From assembly GCA_910578885.1 (NCBI GenBank), contig CAJTSH010000009.1, forward strand, positions 36,518-100,517: 64,000 bases of DNA, written 5' to 3'. The DNA is from an uncultured Lachnospiraceae bacterium. Lineage in GTDB: Bacteria; Bacillota; Clostridia; Lachnospirales; Lachnospiraceae. Numbering within the stretch: the first letter of the stretch is position 1; each line of letters begins with the position of its first letter. Both the position numbers and the translations under genes were made by a program. Below the pieces are notes generated by a model. That model saw only the letters and a program-made list of their open reading frames with translations, had not been told where the DNA came from and ran no database searches. This document shows, piece by piece, positions 8,994-17,604 of the stretch.

Positions 8994-9919
8994 CTAATCT
9001 TTCCCTTCGCGGCTATCACAAGAAATGCGTTCGCATATTCCGGATAACGGTTCTCCCGCAGCAGCGTATCAAACACCTTGCGCTCATCAAACAACAGATA
9101 GCGGTCTGCATCATAATTTCTCAGATTCGTCCGCAGCTCTCCCTCCTTCGGAAGATATTCGTCGGAATAAATCATCGTCGGAAACTGTGCGTCCGGATAG
9201 GGGTAGTAAAATCGGTATTCCCTTAGCCCCGCATCACATAGCAGCTCTTCCAGTTCCCGCTTCGTCCTGCCGCTTGCCAAAGTCTTATCCTTTTCCCCTT
9301 CAATTCCCCCAAAGTACGTACCGGTCGCCTCATCCTTGCAGCCTGCCCAATACTTTAGGCCCATGCGGTTCTCTATTGATAGAATAAGCTGCCCGCCCTG
9401 TTTCAGATACCGTAAAGCCAGATTCAAAACCTCCGCCTGTGTAGCGGCTCTTCCCATCAGATAAGAGGCGTCAGTTAAGGAATTCGCTAAAACCACCATA
9501 TCATAGCTCCCTTCCTCTAAAACCTCCCACTCCTTATGCGCACATTCCAGACATCCCGCAAATATCCGCAGGTTAGAAGAGGACGCATTCCTTTTTGCAT
9601 TACACTTTGCAAGTATTTCCGACGGCTCCACAGCATCCACCAAAAAACCGCGCTCCGCCAAAAGCTCCGTCAACGCCCCCGCTCCTGCGCCAAGCTCCAG
9701 AATCCGCTCCGTGCCTTGGAAGGAAAACCACTCTAAAAGCTGTCTGCGCATGGCGGCGAGATGATAGAGGAATACTGCGCTCTTCTTCTCTACCAGCAGG
9801 CCATGATATGCCTCCTTCGGATAATTGCAGACTGCCTCATACAACTTCCAAAGCTCCGATGTCTCCTTTTCATCCCTCACATTTCCGTATGTGATGTTCC
9901 GGCTCTGTAATTCTTCCAT
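8990..9919 (-). CDS. SAM-dependent class I methyltransferase
   Basis: A 309-residue Rossmann-type methyltransferase. Motif I is RILELGAGAGALTELLAE (residues 72-89), followed by an acidic VDAVEPSE loop and a motif IV-like YDMVVLANSL. The C-terminal part carries the conserved stretch IENRMGLKYWAGC and a YYPYPDAQFPT segment seen in methyltransferases of clostridial polysaccharide loci. Its ATG overlaps the Wzt stop (TAATG) and its stop overlaps the start of the kinase-like gene (ATGA), so the three are translated together. The position suggests that it methylates the non-reducing end of the exported glycan. That substrate is inferred from gene order, not from the sequence of the enzyme. Confidence 0.85.
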   Translation of the reverse strand: MEELQSRNITYGNVRDEKETSELWKLYEAVCNYPKEAYHGLLVEKKSAVFLYHLAAMRRQLLEWFSFQGTERILELGAGAGALTELLAERGFLVDAVEPSEILAKCNAKRNASSSNLRIFAGCLECAHKEWEVLEEGSYDMVVLANSLTDASYLMGRAATQAEVLNLALRYLKQGGQLILSIENRMGLKYWAGCKDEATGTYFGGIEGEKDKTLASGRTKRELEELLCDAGLREYRFYYPYPDAQFPTMIYSDEYLPKEGELRTNLRNYDADRYLLFDERKVFDTLLRENRYPEYANAFLVIAAKGKIR

Positions 9920-11202
9920 TATGCTTCCACCTTCTCAATGCTTGTCTTTGAATTCATATCGTAAAATCCGACCGTATCTTTATCCGAGATTACGGTCACA
10001 TTGATGACGTCATATAACCGATGGTATACCTGAAATTCTCCGTCCGCATATCCGGTGCAGCTGATGGAAAGCAGATATTCTCCGCCCTGTAAGGACATAT
10101 CCTGTTCAAAACATGCCACATATACTTCGCCCGGACTTGCCGTTCCGATATCTACCTTTTCTATCATTGTATTGCTCCCGGTAACTGCCGTTCCCTTAAT
10201 ATCCTTAAATGTAAAGGTAAAAATGGGATTGTCCACTTGTTCCATAAAACAAACCTTGGACTTAATCTGAAAGGCAGTTCCTTTCATGATGCTGTTCGTG
10301 CATCTTCCATCCTCATCTATCACTGCAAAATCTATAATGTTGGCAGCGCCTGTTCCATATTCATCCACTTCCGGATTGATGACATAATTGGACTTCCAGC
10401 TCTTCATCCCATCCCCGCTGTCAGCCTGCCCCTGTGCATCGGACTGCGCTTTCCCGTCCACCTCTCCCTGATTTACCAGAAAGCGTTTATAGAGATTCAC
10501 AATTTCCTTCGGTCCGCCCTCCGCAATCTTGTTACCCTTGTTTAAAAGAATCACCCTGTCACAGTACTTGCTGATGCTGCTCAAATCATGGCTGACGAAG
10601 ATAATTGTTTTGCCCATTTCCTTGAAATCTTCGAATTTTTTATAACATTTCGCTTGAAAGAACACATCTCCCACCGACAAAGCTTCATCTACAATTAAAA
10701 TTTCCGGATCAATATTGATTGCCACCGCAAATGCAAGGCGGACAAACATACCGGAGGAATAGGTCTTGCAGGGCTGATGAACAAAGTCCCCGATATCCGC
10801 AAAGTCCAGAATATCCTGCATTCTTTCATCTACTTCTTCTCTGGTGAAGCCGCACATGGTTCCGTTAAGATAAATATTCTCAATTCCGGTGTATTCCATA
10901 TTGAATCCGGCGCCAAGCTCTAACAGAGCCGAAATCCTTCCGTCTACCGTCAGTTCTCCTCCGGTGGGATTTAACACGCCCGTAATGATTTTTAAGATGG
11001 TAGATTTTCCTGAGCCGTTCGTTCCGATAATTCCGACGGATTCGCCTTTCTTCACCTCAAAGCTCACACCATTTAGTGCGTAATGTTCCTTATACCGCTT
11101 TTTTCGTCCAAGACCAAGCGCATCCCTGACCCTGTCAGTGGGCTTGTCATACAGCCGATATACCTTGCTGATATTATCTACTTTAATCGCAATCTCTTCC
11201 AT
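9919..11202 (-). CDS. wzt: Polysaccharide ABC exporter, ATP-binding protein with C-terminal substrate domain (Wzt-like)
   Basis: The nucleotide-binding subunit of a polysaccharide/teichoic-acid exporter. It has Walker A GTNGSGKST (residues 61-69), the signature TYSSGMFVRLAFA (148-160), Walker B EILIVDEAL and the switch His in FVSHD. Residues ~270-427 are an extra beta-rich domain beyond the ATPase core, like the Wzt C-terminal domain that binds the modified end of the O-antigen chain in E. coli O9a and similar systems. The ATG at 11202 is used because GGAG stands 8 bases before it and it begins 13 bases after the Wzm stop; the open frame continues upstream through the permease gene only as a shadow. 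It pairs with the permease gene upstream. Confidence 0.9.
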   Translation of the reverse strand: MEEIAIKVDNISKVYRLYDKPTDRVRDALGLGRKKRYKEHYALNGVSFEVKKGESVGIIGTNGSGKSTILKIITGVLNPTGGELTVDGRISALLELGAGFNMEYTGIENIYLNGTMCGFTREEVDERMQDILDFADIGDFVHQPCKTYSSGMFVRLAFAVAINIDPEILIVDEALSVGDVFFQAKCYKKFEDFKEMGKTIIFVSHDLSSISKYCDRVILLNKGNKIAEGGPKEIVNLYKRFLVNQGEVDGKAQSDAQGQADSGDGMKSWKSNYVINPEVDEYGTGAANIIDFAVIDEDGRCTNSIMKGTAFQIKSKVCFMEQVDNPIFTFTFKDIKGTAVTGSNTMIEKVDIGTASPGEVYVACFEQDMSLQGGEYLLSISCTGYADGEFQVYHRLYDVINVTVISDKDTVGFYDMNSKTSIEKVEA

Positions 11203-11215
11203 CTGCTTTTCTCCA

Positions 11216-12058
11216 CTATAACACATCTGCAAAATGCACCCGCAGTTTTTTAAAAACGGCAGTACCGAACCACAGCGCCAGAACCGTAAATACCCAGAAA
11301 TAAACGGTAAGTCCCGGATACTCCCAGAAGGCAACTTTATTGATCAGAGCGTCTCTGTAACCATTGACAATATAGTACATAGGATTCAGCTTTAAAATTT
11401 TCATCACAACATCAGGAATCCGCTCTGCCATATCGGGAGAATCAATATTCCACATAATCGGAGTCGCCCACACGCCAATCTGAAGTGCAATCGCCACAAT
11501 CTGCGCCATGTCACGGAAAAATATGACAATCGCACCCGTAGCATATACCAGTCCAGTCACCAGAAGAATCATGCAGACTGCATAATAAAATACCTGAAGC
11601 ATGTACCAATTGGGGTATATACCATAGCCAAAACAGATAAGCACAGCCACCGCCAGAAAAAACAGATGTACGAACAGTGCAGAAATAATCTTTACTAACG
11701 GAAGGATGTTAATTTTAAACACGACCTTTTTCACCAGATAGTTGTATTCTAACAACGCACCAGTCCCGCCGTTCATGGCATCCTGAAAAAAGAACCAGGG
11801 CACCAGTCCCGCCATCAGCCAGATTAAAAACGGAGCCTCAATTCCCGCTCTGGTAGTCTGCGTCGCTGAACCAATCGCTTTTTCAAACACAAACCAGTAG
11901 ACTAATACCGTAATCACCGGCTGTACGAACGCCCAGATAGTTCCCAGATAGGAGCCCGCAAATTTAGTTTTAAAATCATTTTTCGCCAACTTCCAGATTA
12001 ACTTCCGCTCTTTCAACATCTCAATCGGATTAATCTTACTGTTTATCTCTGATACCAT
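11216..12058 (-). CDS. wzm: Polysaccharide ABC exporter, permease (Wzm-like)
   Basis: A 280-residue ABC-2 type permease with six predicted helices. The N-terminal amphipathic stretch (LIWKLAKNDFKTKFAGSYLG) is the gate/interface segment of Wzm/TagG-like transporters, and the GLVPWFFFQDAMNGG motif is also typical. It exports a finished lipid-linked glycan across the membrane together with Wzt. It follows rfbC by 58 bases. The whole series from here to the window edge is on one strand with short gaps and is probably one operon. TagG-type export of wall teichoic acid is an alternative, but the Wzt C-terminal domain and the rhamnose genes favour a polysaccharide. Confidence 0.9.
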   Translation of the reverse strand: MVSEINSKINPIEMLKERKLIWKLAKNDFKTKFAGSYLGTIWAFVQPVITVLVYWFVFEKAIGSATQTTRAGIEAPFLIWLMAGLVPWFFFQDAMNGGTGALLEYNYLVKKVVFKINILPLVKIISALFVHLFFLAVAVLICFGYGIYPNWYMLQVFYYAVCMILLVTGLVYATGAIVIFFRDMAQIVAIALQIGVWATPIMWNIDSPDMAERIPDVVMKILKLNPMYYIVNGYRDALINKVAFWEYPGLTVYFWVFTVLALWFGTAVFKKLRVHFADVL

Positions 12059-12116
12059 ATCTACCTCATTCTATGTTACGATTCACTTCCTTCGGTCGTT
12101 CCGGAAACGGCATCCG

Positions 12117-12704
12117 CTACTTTCTGCAGTTATTCCGATCCTCTTTATAAGCGGCAATCCCTTTCCATATCTTATCCTTATCCGAAAAAATCAAATCTTC
12201 TTCTGTCATCCCCTCCGGTATCGGCCATTCGATTCCGATGTCCGGATCCTTCCACAGCAGACCGCCCTCGTCATTCGGATGATAAAAATCCGTTACCTTA
12301 TAACAGAATTCCGCATAATCCGACAGAACCAGATAGCCATGCGCAAAGCCCTTGGGAACAAAGAACTGCTTTTTGTTGTCCTCAGAAAGAATTATGCCGA
12401 ACCACTTTCCAAAGGTCTTAGATCCTTCCCGCAAATCCACTGCTACATCAAACACTTCTCCCCTGATAGCCCGCACCAGCTTATCCTGCGGATAGTCAAA
12501 CTGGAAATGCAGTCCGCGGAGAACGCCCTTTTTGGACGCTGATTGATTGTCCTGTACAAACTCACAAGCAATTCCCGCTTCTTCAAAATCTCTTTTACTG
12601 TATGTCTCCATGAAGTATCCTCTGGCATCGCCGAGCACTTCCGGCTCAATAACCTTCAGCCCTTCGATTCCATTACAATCTTCTGTCACCTTTAACTTTC
12701 CCAT
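12117..12704 (-). CDS. rfbC: dTDP-4-dehydrorhamnose 3,5-epimerase
   Basis: A 195-residue cupin-fold RmlC. It converts dTDP-4-keto-6-deoxyglucose to the L-lyxo epimer, the third step to dTDP-L-rhamnose. Visible motifs are DARGYFMETYS near the N-terminus, QDNQSAS, VLRGLHFQ with the catalytic His, GEVFDVAVDLREGS and FVPKGFAHGYLVLSD. The length fits the family exactly. It lies downstream of rfbA and upstream of the ABC exporter genes, so the precursor and its export are made from the same transcript. Confidence 0.96.
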   Translation of the reverse strand: MGKLKVTEDCNGIEGLKVIEPEVLGDARGYFMETYSKRDFEEAGIACEFVQDNQSASKKGVLRGLHFQFDYPQDKLVRAIRGEVFDVAVDLREGSKTFGKWFGIILSEDNKKQFFVPKGFAHGYLVLSDYAEFCYKVTDFYHPNDEGGLLWKDPDIGIEWPIPEGMTEEDLIFSDKDKIWKGIAAYKEDRNNCRK

Positions 12705-12767
12705 TCTATCTAATCCTTTCTTTCCGCTGCATTGTTTTCTTATCCATTCTGCAGCCGGCAGCGATTT

Positions 12768-13646
12768 TTACAGCCCTTTTGCAATCTCCATCAGATACTG
12801 CCCGTATTCCGTCTTAAGCAAGGGCTGTGCCAGCTCAATCAACTGCTCTCTGTTGATAAATCCTCTTTTATACGCAATCTCCTCAATACATGAAATGTAC
12901 AATCCCTGACGCTTCTGAAATGCCGACACGAAATCCGCCGCCGCAAGAAGCATGTCGTGATTGCCGGTATCAAGCCATGCAAATCCTCTGCCCAATGTCT
13001 CAACGGACAATGTGCCCTTCTCCAAATAGGCGTTATTTACGCTTGTAATCTCAATCTCGCCTCTGGCTGACGGTTTTACGTTCCGGGCAATCTCCACAAC
13101 GCTGTTGTCATAGAAATATAATCCCGGCACCGCATAATTCGACTTCGGGTTCTCAGGCTTTTCTTCAATCGACAACGCTTTGCCGTTCTCGTCAAACTCT
13201 ACCACGCCATACTCTCTCGGATCTCTGACATAGTAGCCGAAAATCGTTGCTCCGCCCTCCTTCTCCGTACGTTCCGCCGCACTCTTAAGCACCTTCGAAA
13301 AACTCTGTCCATAGAAAATATTATCGCCAAGCACAAGCGCGGCCGCATCCTCTCCGATAAACTCCGCACCGATAATAAAAGCGTCAGCAAGTCCCCTTGG
13401 CTTTTCCTGAACCGCATATTCAAAGCGCATTCCAAGCTGGGAACCGTCCCCAAGCAGCTCTTCAAACACCGAAATATCTCTCGGTGTAGATATAATCAGC
13501 ACCTCGCGAATACCGGCAAGCATCAGAGTAGACAACGGATAGTAAATCATCGGCTTGTCATACACCGGCATAATTTGTTTTGAAATCGCTTTTGTCAGCG
13601 GATATAAACGCGTGCCGGAACCCCCGGCAAGTATAATTCCCTTCAT
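12768..13646 (-). CDS. rfbA: Glucose-1-phosphate thymidylyltransferase
   Basis: A 292-residue RmlA enzyme that joins dTTP and glucose-1-phosphate to give dTDP-glucose, the first committed step to dTDP-rhamnose. The N-terminus shows KGIILAGGSGTRLYPLTKA, the nucleotide-binding loop, then KPMIYYPLSTLMLAGI, and a VLGDNIFYGQSF sugar-site motif. EKP and GLYFYD segments follow in the expected order. A strong ribosome site (GAGGATGG) precedes the start. It is 22 bases after a DUF2142 membrane gene and 63 bases before rfbC. Confidence 0.96.
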   Translation of the reverse strand: MKGIILAGGSGTRLYPLTKAISKQIMPVYDKPMIYYPLSTLMLAGIREVLIISTPRDISVFEELLGDGSQLGMRFEYAVQEKPRGLADAFIIGAEFIGEDAAALVLGDNIFYGQSFSKVLKSAAERTEKEGGATIFGYYVRDPREYGVVEFDENGKALSIEEKPENPKSNYAVPGLYFYDNSVVEIARNVKPSARGEIEITSVNNAYLEKGTLSVETLGRGFAWLDTGNHDMLLAAADFVSAFQKRQGLYISCIEEIAYKRGFINREQLIELAQPLLKTEYGQYLMEIAKGL

Positions 13647-13668
13647 AAAAATCCATCCTCCATTTTAT

Positions 13669-15255
13669 CTAAAATGCAAAAACACTGTCCTGTAACACGG
13701 AGATAACAACTATCAATTCAAGTATTAACAATGTAAGTACCAGTACTTTATTCAAATTCTTTTTGAACACGACCGCCTTATTACGCAGCGTCAACGCCAT
13801 TAGGAATAAAACTGGAATAAAATACCGTCCTTGTACGCCAAGGATTGAACCGGTCTCCTTTGGTGTCCAATATAACAGCATCGCCATCATGCTGGCACCG
13901 ATTGCAGATGCTCCAATGACCCACATGCCGAACCGGTCCTTCATCCGTATGCCGACCGGCTCGCCTTCCTGCAATAGCACTCCCAGAAGGAGAACCGCTA
14001 TAAAGCCAATCAGATATACCGTTGCAACTTTTATTGTCAGCCAGCCTAAGTGAGATCCGATCATTGACTCCATATAAAAATCCATATTCGTCTGAAACGT
14101 ATTTATCAAGAGCTGTAGAAACAGCCGGGGCTGATGGAGCAATTCCGAGAGACTGTACGCATAGCTGTCCGCCCATGCAATATAAGCGCCTTCATGCTCC
14201 GTTACGGCGTCTACTGCACTTGTCACGGACGCCGCACTGCCTGCAAAAAACGATGCAATTTTCCCCCGCAGAAGGATAAGCGCCATTCCCGCCGTAAATC
14301 CTCCTGCATACAGCAGATTTTTTTTCGTCAGCTTCTCCTTTGAAAACATCAGCAAAAACGGCAGGAATACTATGGCAGAATATGCGCCTCCCTTGGAAAT
14401 CACCAGCATAGCTGAAGCAAGGATATACACTACAATCTCACTTTTCTTTACCGGCTCTTCCCCATAGGCAAACCGCAAGGCAAGCGAAGTCACAAGAAAT
14501 GCCATTGTGATTGCCATCTGATCATAGGAAAAGGAGCTTGTCTGCTGCAGGGTCATCGGCATCATACAGATCGCAAAAAGCGCAATCTTTCCAAACGGGA
14601 GCTTTTTCATCGCATAATACATCATCCCAACGAAAAAGGATACATTAAAAAATCCTCCCATCAAAAGCACTCCTGCCCAGTTCATATGCAGAAGCCTTGC
14701 AAATGCAATTCCTGTCCCGCTGACAAAATATACCAGATACGGCGTGGTATATACACAGTGTTTTTCCTTCATACTCGTATCCCCTGTTTCTTGGAACAGG
14801 CTGTCAATTAAATGATTATAAGTCCCGCGGTTAATAGTGCTGGAAAACTCCTCCGTATCGCACATACGCTTTGCGATTATTTCTCCGCCTTCATTCTCCC
14901 CCGTGGTATGCAGGATTACGTTTGACACATGATACGCAGAATTGATATGCGCCACCTCGTCCGGCGTTGCGTACGGCGGAATCACAAAAAGATATATAAT
15001 TCCCATTGTAAGGCCGCATACCACATAAATCCGCTCCAGCTTCCATATTCCCTTCTCTGCAGCCAGATAAACAAACCAGATTAGCGCCATTATCACTGCA
15101 ACAATCGTCATTCCCAATACCTTAAAGGCGTCCGATGGAAGATTTACCCCGACTAGCACAGACTTTGCCAGCCAAAGGACGGCAACCGTAAATACAACCA
15201 ATAAGAATATCTGTGCGCACTTCCCCCGGTTCACCTTCTTTATATCAAATTTCAT
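13669..15255 (-). CDS. DUF2142-family polytopic membrane protein
   Basis: A 528-residue protein with about 12 predicted helices. In the first outside loop it has VIPPYATPDEVAHINSAYHV, the PDE.AH signature of DUF2142 membrane proteins, which sit in surface polysaccharide loci and are thought to be GT-C-like glycosyltransferases. The acidic pair in that motif would be the catalytic site in such a model. It begins 2 bases after rfbB stops, and rfbA follows 22 bases later, so it is inside the rhamnose gene run. Its sugar donor is unknown. Confidence 0.75.
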   Translation of the reverse strand: MKFDIKKVNRGKCAQIFLLVVFTVAVLWLAKSVLVGVNLPSDAFKVLGMTIVAVIMALIWFVYLAAEKGIWKLERIYVVCGLTMGIIYLFVIPPYATPDEVAHINSAYHVSNVILHTTGENEGGEIIAKRMCDTEEFSSTINRGTYNHLIDSLFQETGDTSMKEKHCVYTTPYLVYFVSGTGIAFARLLHMNWAGVLLMGGFFNVSFFVGMMYYAMKKLPFGKIALFAICMMPMTLQQTSSFSYDQMAITMAFLVTSLALRFAYGEEPVKKSEIVVYILASAMLVISKGGAYSAIVFLPFLLMFSKEKLTKKNLLYAGGFTAGMALILLRGKIASFFAGSAASVTSAVDAVTEHEGAYIAWADSYAYSLSELLHQPRLFLQLLINTFQTNMDFYMESMIGSHLGWLTIKVATVYLIGFIAVLLLGVLLQEGEPVGIRMKDRFGMWVIGASAIGASMMAMLLYWTPKETGSILGVQGRYFIPVLFLMALTLRNKAVVFKKNLNKVLVLTLLILELIVVISVLQDSVFAF

Positions 15256-15257
15256 CC

Positions 15258-16337
15258 TTATTTGTACATCTCCTCGTAATATTTCTGGTAGTCTCCGCTA
15301 GTCACGTTCTTCATCCATTCCTCATTCTCAAAGAACCATGCAATCGTCTTTTTGATGCCTTCTTTGAACATTGTCTCCGGCTCCCAGCCGATCTCCGCCT
15401 TAATTTTATCCGGCGCTATCGCATATCTTCTGTCATGTCCTTTTCTGTCCTCAACATAAGTAATCAGATCCTCGCTGACAAGCTCTCTTCTCGGGTCATT
15501 CTCCGGAAGCATCTCCTGCAATGTCTCAAGTATAATGCGGATAATCTCAATATTACGCTTCTCATTGTGTCCGCCGATATTATAAGTCTCTCCCAGCTTC
15601 CCATGCTCTTGCACCATATCGATTCCCTTCGCATGGTCGTCCACATACAGCCAGTCGCGGATGTTTAAGCCGTCGCCATATACCGGCAGCTTCTTTCCCT
15701 GAAGCGCATTGTTGATAATCAACGGAATCAGCTTCTCCGGGAATTGGTATGGCCCGTAGTTATTGGAACAGTTTGTGATATTCGCCGGGAAATGATACGT
15801 GTCAATATAAGATTTTACAAGGAAATCCGAAGACGCCTTGCTTGCGGAATACGGGCTGTGCGGAGCATACGGCGTCGTCTCATAAAAATAGGAAGTTCCG
15901 TCGTCCTCCAAGGAACCGTACACCTCATCCGTTGATACATGCAGAAATTTTTTATCGTCCTGAAAGGTTCCATCCGGCAATTCCCACGCCGCTTTCGCAC
16001 AATTAAGCAAAACCGCAGTTCCCAGCACGTTCGTCTTTATGAACACTTCCGGATTGCGGATACTTCTATCCACATGGCTCTCTGCCGCAAAATGTACCAC
16101 CCGGTCAATTTCATTCTCTTCAAAAATCTTCATGATAGCATCTTTATCCGTAATGTCGGCACGGATAAACGTGTAGTTCTCCCGTTCCTCTACATCCTTT
16201 AAATTCTCAAGATTACCGGCGTAGGTCAGAACATCTACATTTATAATTCTGATTTCATTGTCATACTTCCGAAACATATAATGAATATAATTAGAGCCGA
16301 TAAACCCCGCTCCGCCTGTCACTAAATAAGTCCTCAT
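15258..16337 (-). CDS. rfbB: dTDP-glucose 4,6-dehydratase
   Basis: A 359-residue RmlB of the extended SDR class. It oxidises and dehydrates dTDP-glucose to the 4-keto-6-deoxy sugar. The NAD-binding motif is YLVTGGAGFIGSNY at the N-terminus, HFAAESHVDRSI follows, then the active-site STDEVYGSL and the YSASKAS tyrosine/lysine pair, then the NNYGPYQFPEKLIP substrate region. GGAGG stands 7 bases before the ATG. A separate promoter lies just upstream, so the rhamnose/export part of the locus can be transcribed apart from the genes before it. Confidence 0.97.
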   Translation of the reverse strand: MRTYLVTGGAGFIGSNYIHYMFRKYDNEIRIINVDVLTYAGNLENLKDVEERENYTFIRADITDKDAIMKIFEENEIDRVVHFAAESHVDRSIRNPEVFIKTNVLGTAVLLNCAKAAWELPDGTFQDDKKFLHVSTDEVYGSLEDDGTSYFYETTPYAPHSPYSASKASSDFLVKSYIDTYHFPANITNCSNNYGPYQFPEKLIPLIINNALQGKKLPVYGDGLNIRDWLYVDDHAKGIDMVQEHGKLGETYNIGGHNEKRNIEIIRIILETLQEMLPENDPRRELVSEDLITYVEDRKGHDRRYAIAPDKIKAEIGWEPETMFKEGIKKTIAWFFENEEWMKNVTSGDYQKYYEEMYK

Positions 16338-16373
16338 CTGATACCCTCCATTATTTTGTATATAATTTATGCT

Positions 16374-16402
16374 ATTATAGCACTATTGCCATAAAATCAC
16401 AA
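16374..16402 (-). promoter_or_regulatory. Sigma-A type promoter before rfbB
   Basis: On the minus strand TTGTGA (16397-16402) and TATAAT (16374-16379) are separated by exactly 17 bases. The -10 box is embedded in the small palindrome CTATAATAG. The next ATG is rfbB at 16337, giving a leader of about 30 bases. It lies in the gap between the GT4 gene and rfbB. Confidence 0.65.
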
Positions 16403-16424
16403 GTTTGGATGTTCCTTCCTTCAA

Positions 16425-17591
16425 TCAGAGCAGACCTTCGATGATTTCCCGCAGCTTTTTCTCGATGGTCCCGTAAGAGAAATCCGAAAGACGTTTCCTT
16501 CCTTGTGCAATGTAGTATTCCCGTTTTTTTTCATCCTCTAACAACAGATTTATTTTCTCCGCCATATCTTCTGCGTCAGCCACGCCGCAGCGCAGACCGT
16601 ATCTGTCGTTTTTCAAGATTTCGGTCACACCGGGCGGACTGTCTGTCGCCACCACCGGAACCCCGTATTTCATCGCTTCAAGCAGTACGGTCGGAAGTCC
16701 TTCTGCCGGGCTGGAATGCAGGCTGATATAGGCTGTCGTATAGAAATTCGCAACGTCATACCGCGCTCCCATAAAAATAACTTCCTCTTCCAGCCCCAGC
16801 TCTTTTGCATATGCCCTGCAGTCCTCAAGCGTGCTCCCTCCGCCAACAAAGATAAGCTTCGGCGTCTTCTGATATCGTTCCTGCAGAATCTTTCTCGCAG
16901 CAATGACCGTCTTCTGGTCTTTATCCGTCTCAAAGCGTCCCACCATCAGAAGATAATCCCCGTATTTCTCCTTTAATTCCTGTCTGAGCGCCTCATCCAG
17001 AGTCTCCGGCTCTGTGGGGATTGGATTGTAAAGCTGGCGGATATTCAGCCCATAAAGATATTGGTTGGCAAACAGCGCCGACTCCTGCCTGTCTACAGAG
17101 AGCACACAGAGATTTTTGATTTTGCGGTACAAATCCCCGTAAGTGCAGGAGGAAGCAAGATATTCCATCAATGCCCCATGCAGCCAGCACAGCTTCTTAT
17201 CCGACAGAATAAAATGATTGGCAACAAAAGTCAAGTCCCTGAAATGTCCGGCAAAGGCAACCGCAATATCGTACCTCTCCCGTTTCCCCGCGAACAGCCG
17301 ATACAGATACATCAAAGCAGAACTTCCCGCATACAGCAAGGGATACAGATACTTTCCCCATCTCCACCGCTTCACCGCCAGCATATAGCGATCCGGTATG
17401 ATAAGATCCGGCATCCGTCTCCGGATAATTCTGCAATCCTTTGGAAACTCCTTTTCCAATTCTCTGCAGTCCGGCTTTAGATTATAGATGTCGATCTCAT
17501 ATCCCATTTTCTGAAACAGCCTGACATAATGAATTCCGACCCGCTCAATTCCGCCGAACCCCAGTCCGTCAAATACCAACGCAACTCTCAT
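16425..17591 (-). CDS. GT4 family glycosyltransferase
   Basis: A 388-residue GT-B fold transferase. The N-terminal domain starts ALVFDGLGFGGIERV, the acceptor-side glycine-rich loop. The C-terminal domain has LLMVGRFETDKDQKTVI, LIFVGGG and the donor-binding block SPAEGLPTVLLEAMKYGVPV with the EGLPT and E residues of GT4 retaining enzymes. It starts 13 bases after the sulfotransferase-like gene and precedes the rfbB promoter. It should add a sugar to the lipid-linked unit in the cytoplasm. Its specificity cannot be told. Confidence 0.9.
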   Translation of the reverse strand: MRVALVFDGLGFGGIERVGIHYVRLFQKMGYEIDIYNLKPDCRELEKEFPKDCRIIRRRMPDLIIPDRYMLAVKRWRWGKYLYPLLYAGSSALMYLYRLFAGKRERYDIAVAFAGHFRDLTFVANHFILSDKKLCWLHGALMEYLASSCTYGDLYRKIKNLCVLSVDRQESALFANQYLYGLNIRQLYNPIPTEPETLDEALRQELKEKYGDYLLMVGRFETDKDQKTVIAARKILQERYQKTPKLIFVGGGSTLEDCRAYAKELGLEEEVIFMGARYDVANFYTTAYISLHSSPAEGLPTVLLEAMKYGVPVVATDSPPGVTEILKNDRYGLRCGVADAEDMAEKINLLLEDEKKREYYIAQGRKRLSDFSYGTIEKKLREIIEGLL

Positions 17592-17604
17592 TCTTTTTCT
17601 CCCT

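Noticed and set aside
9919..11334. Longer Wzt reading frame starting at 11334
   Set aside because: It would overlap the Wzm gene by more than 100 bases and has no ribosome site; the ATG at 11202 has one and begins with the standard N-terminus.
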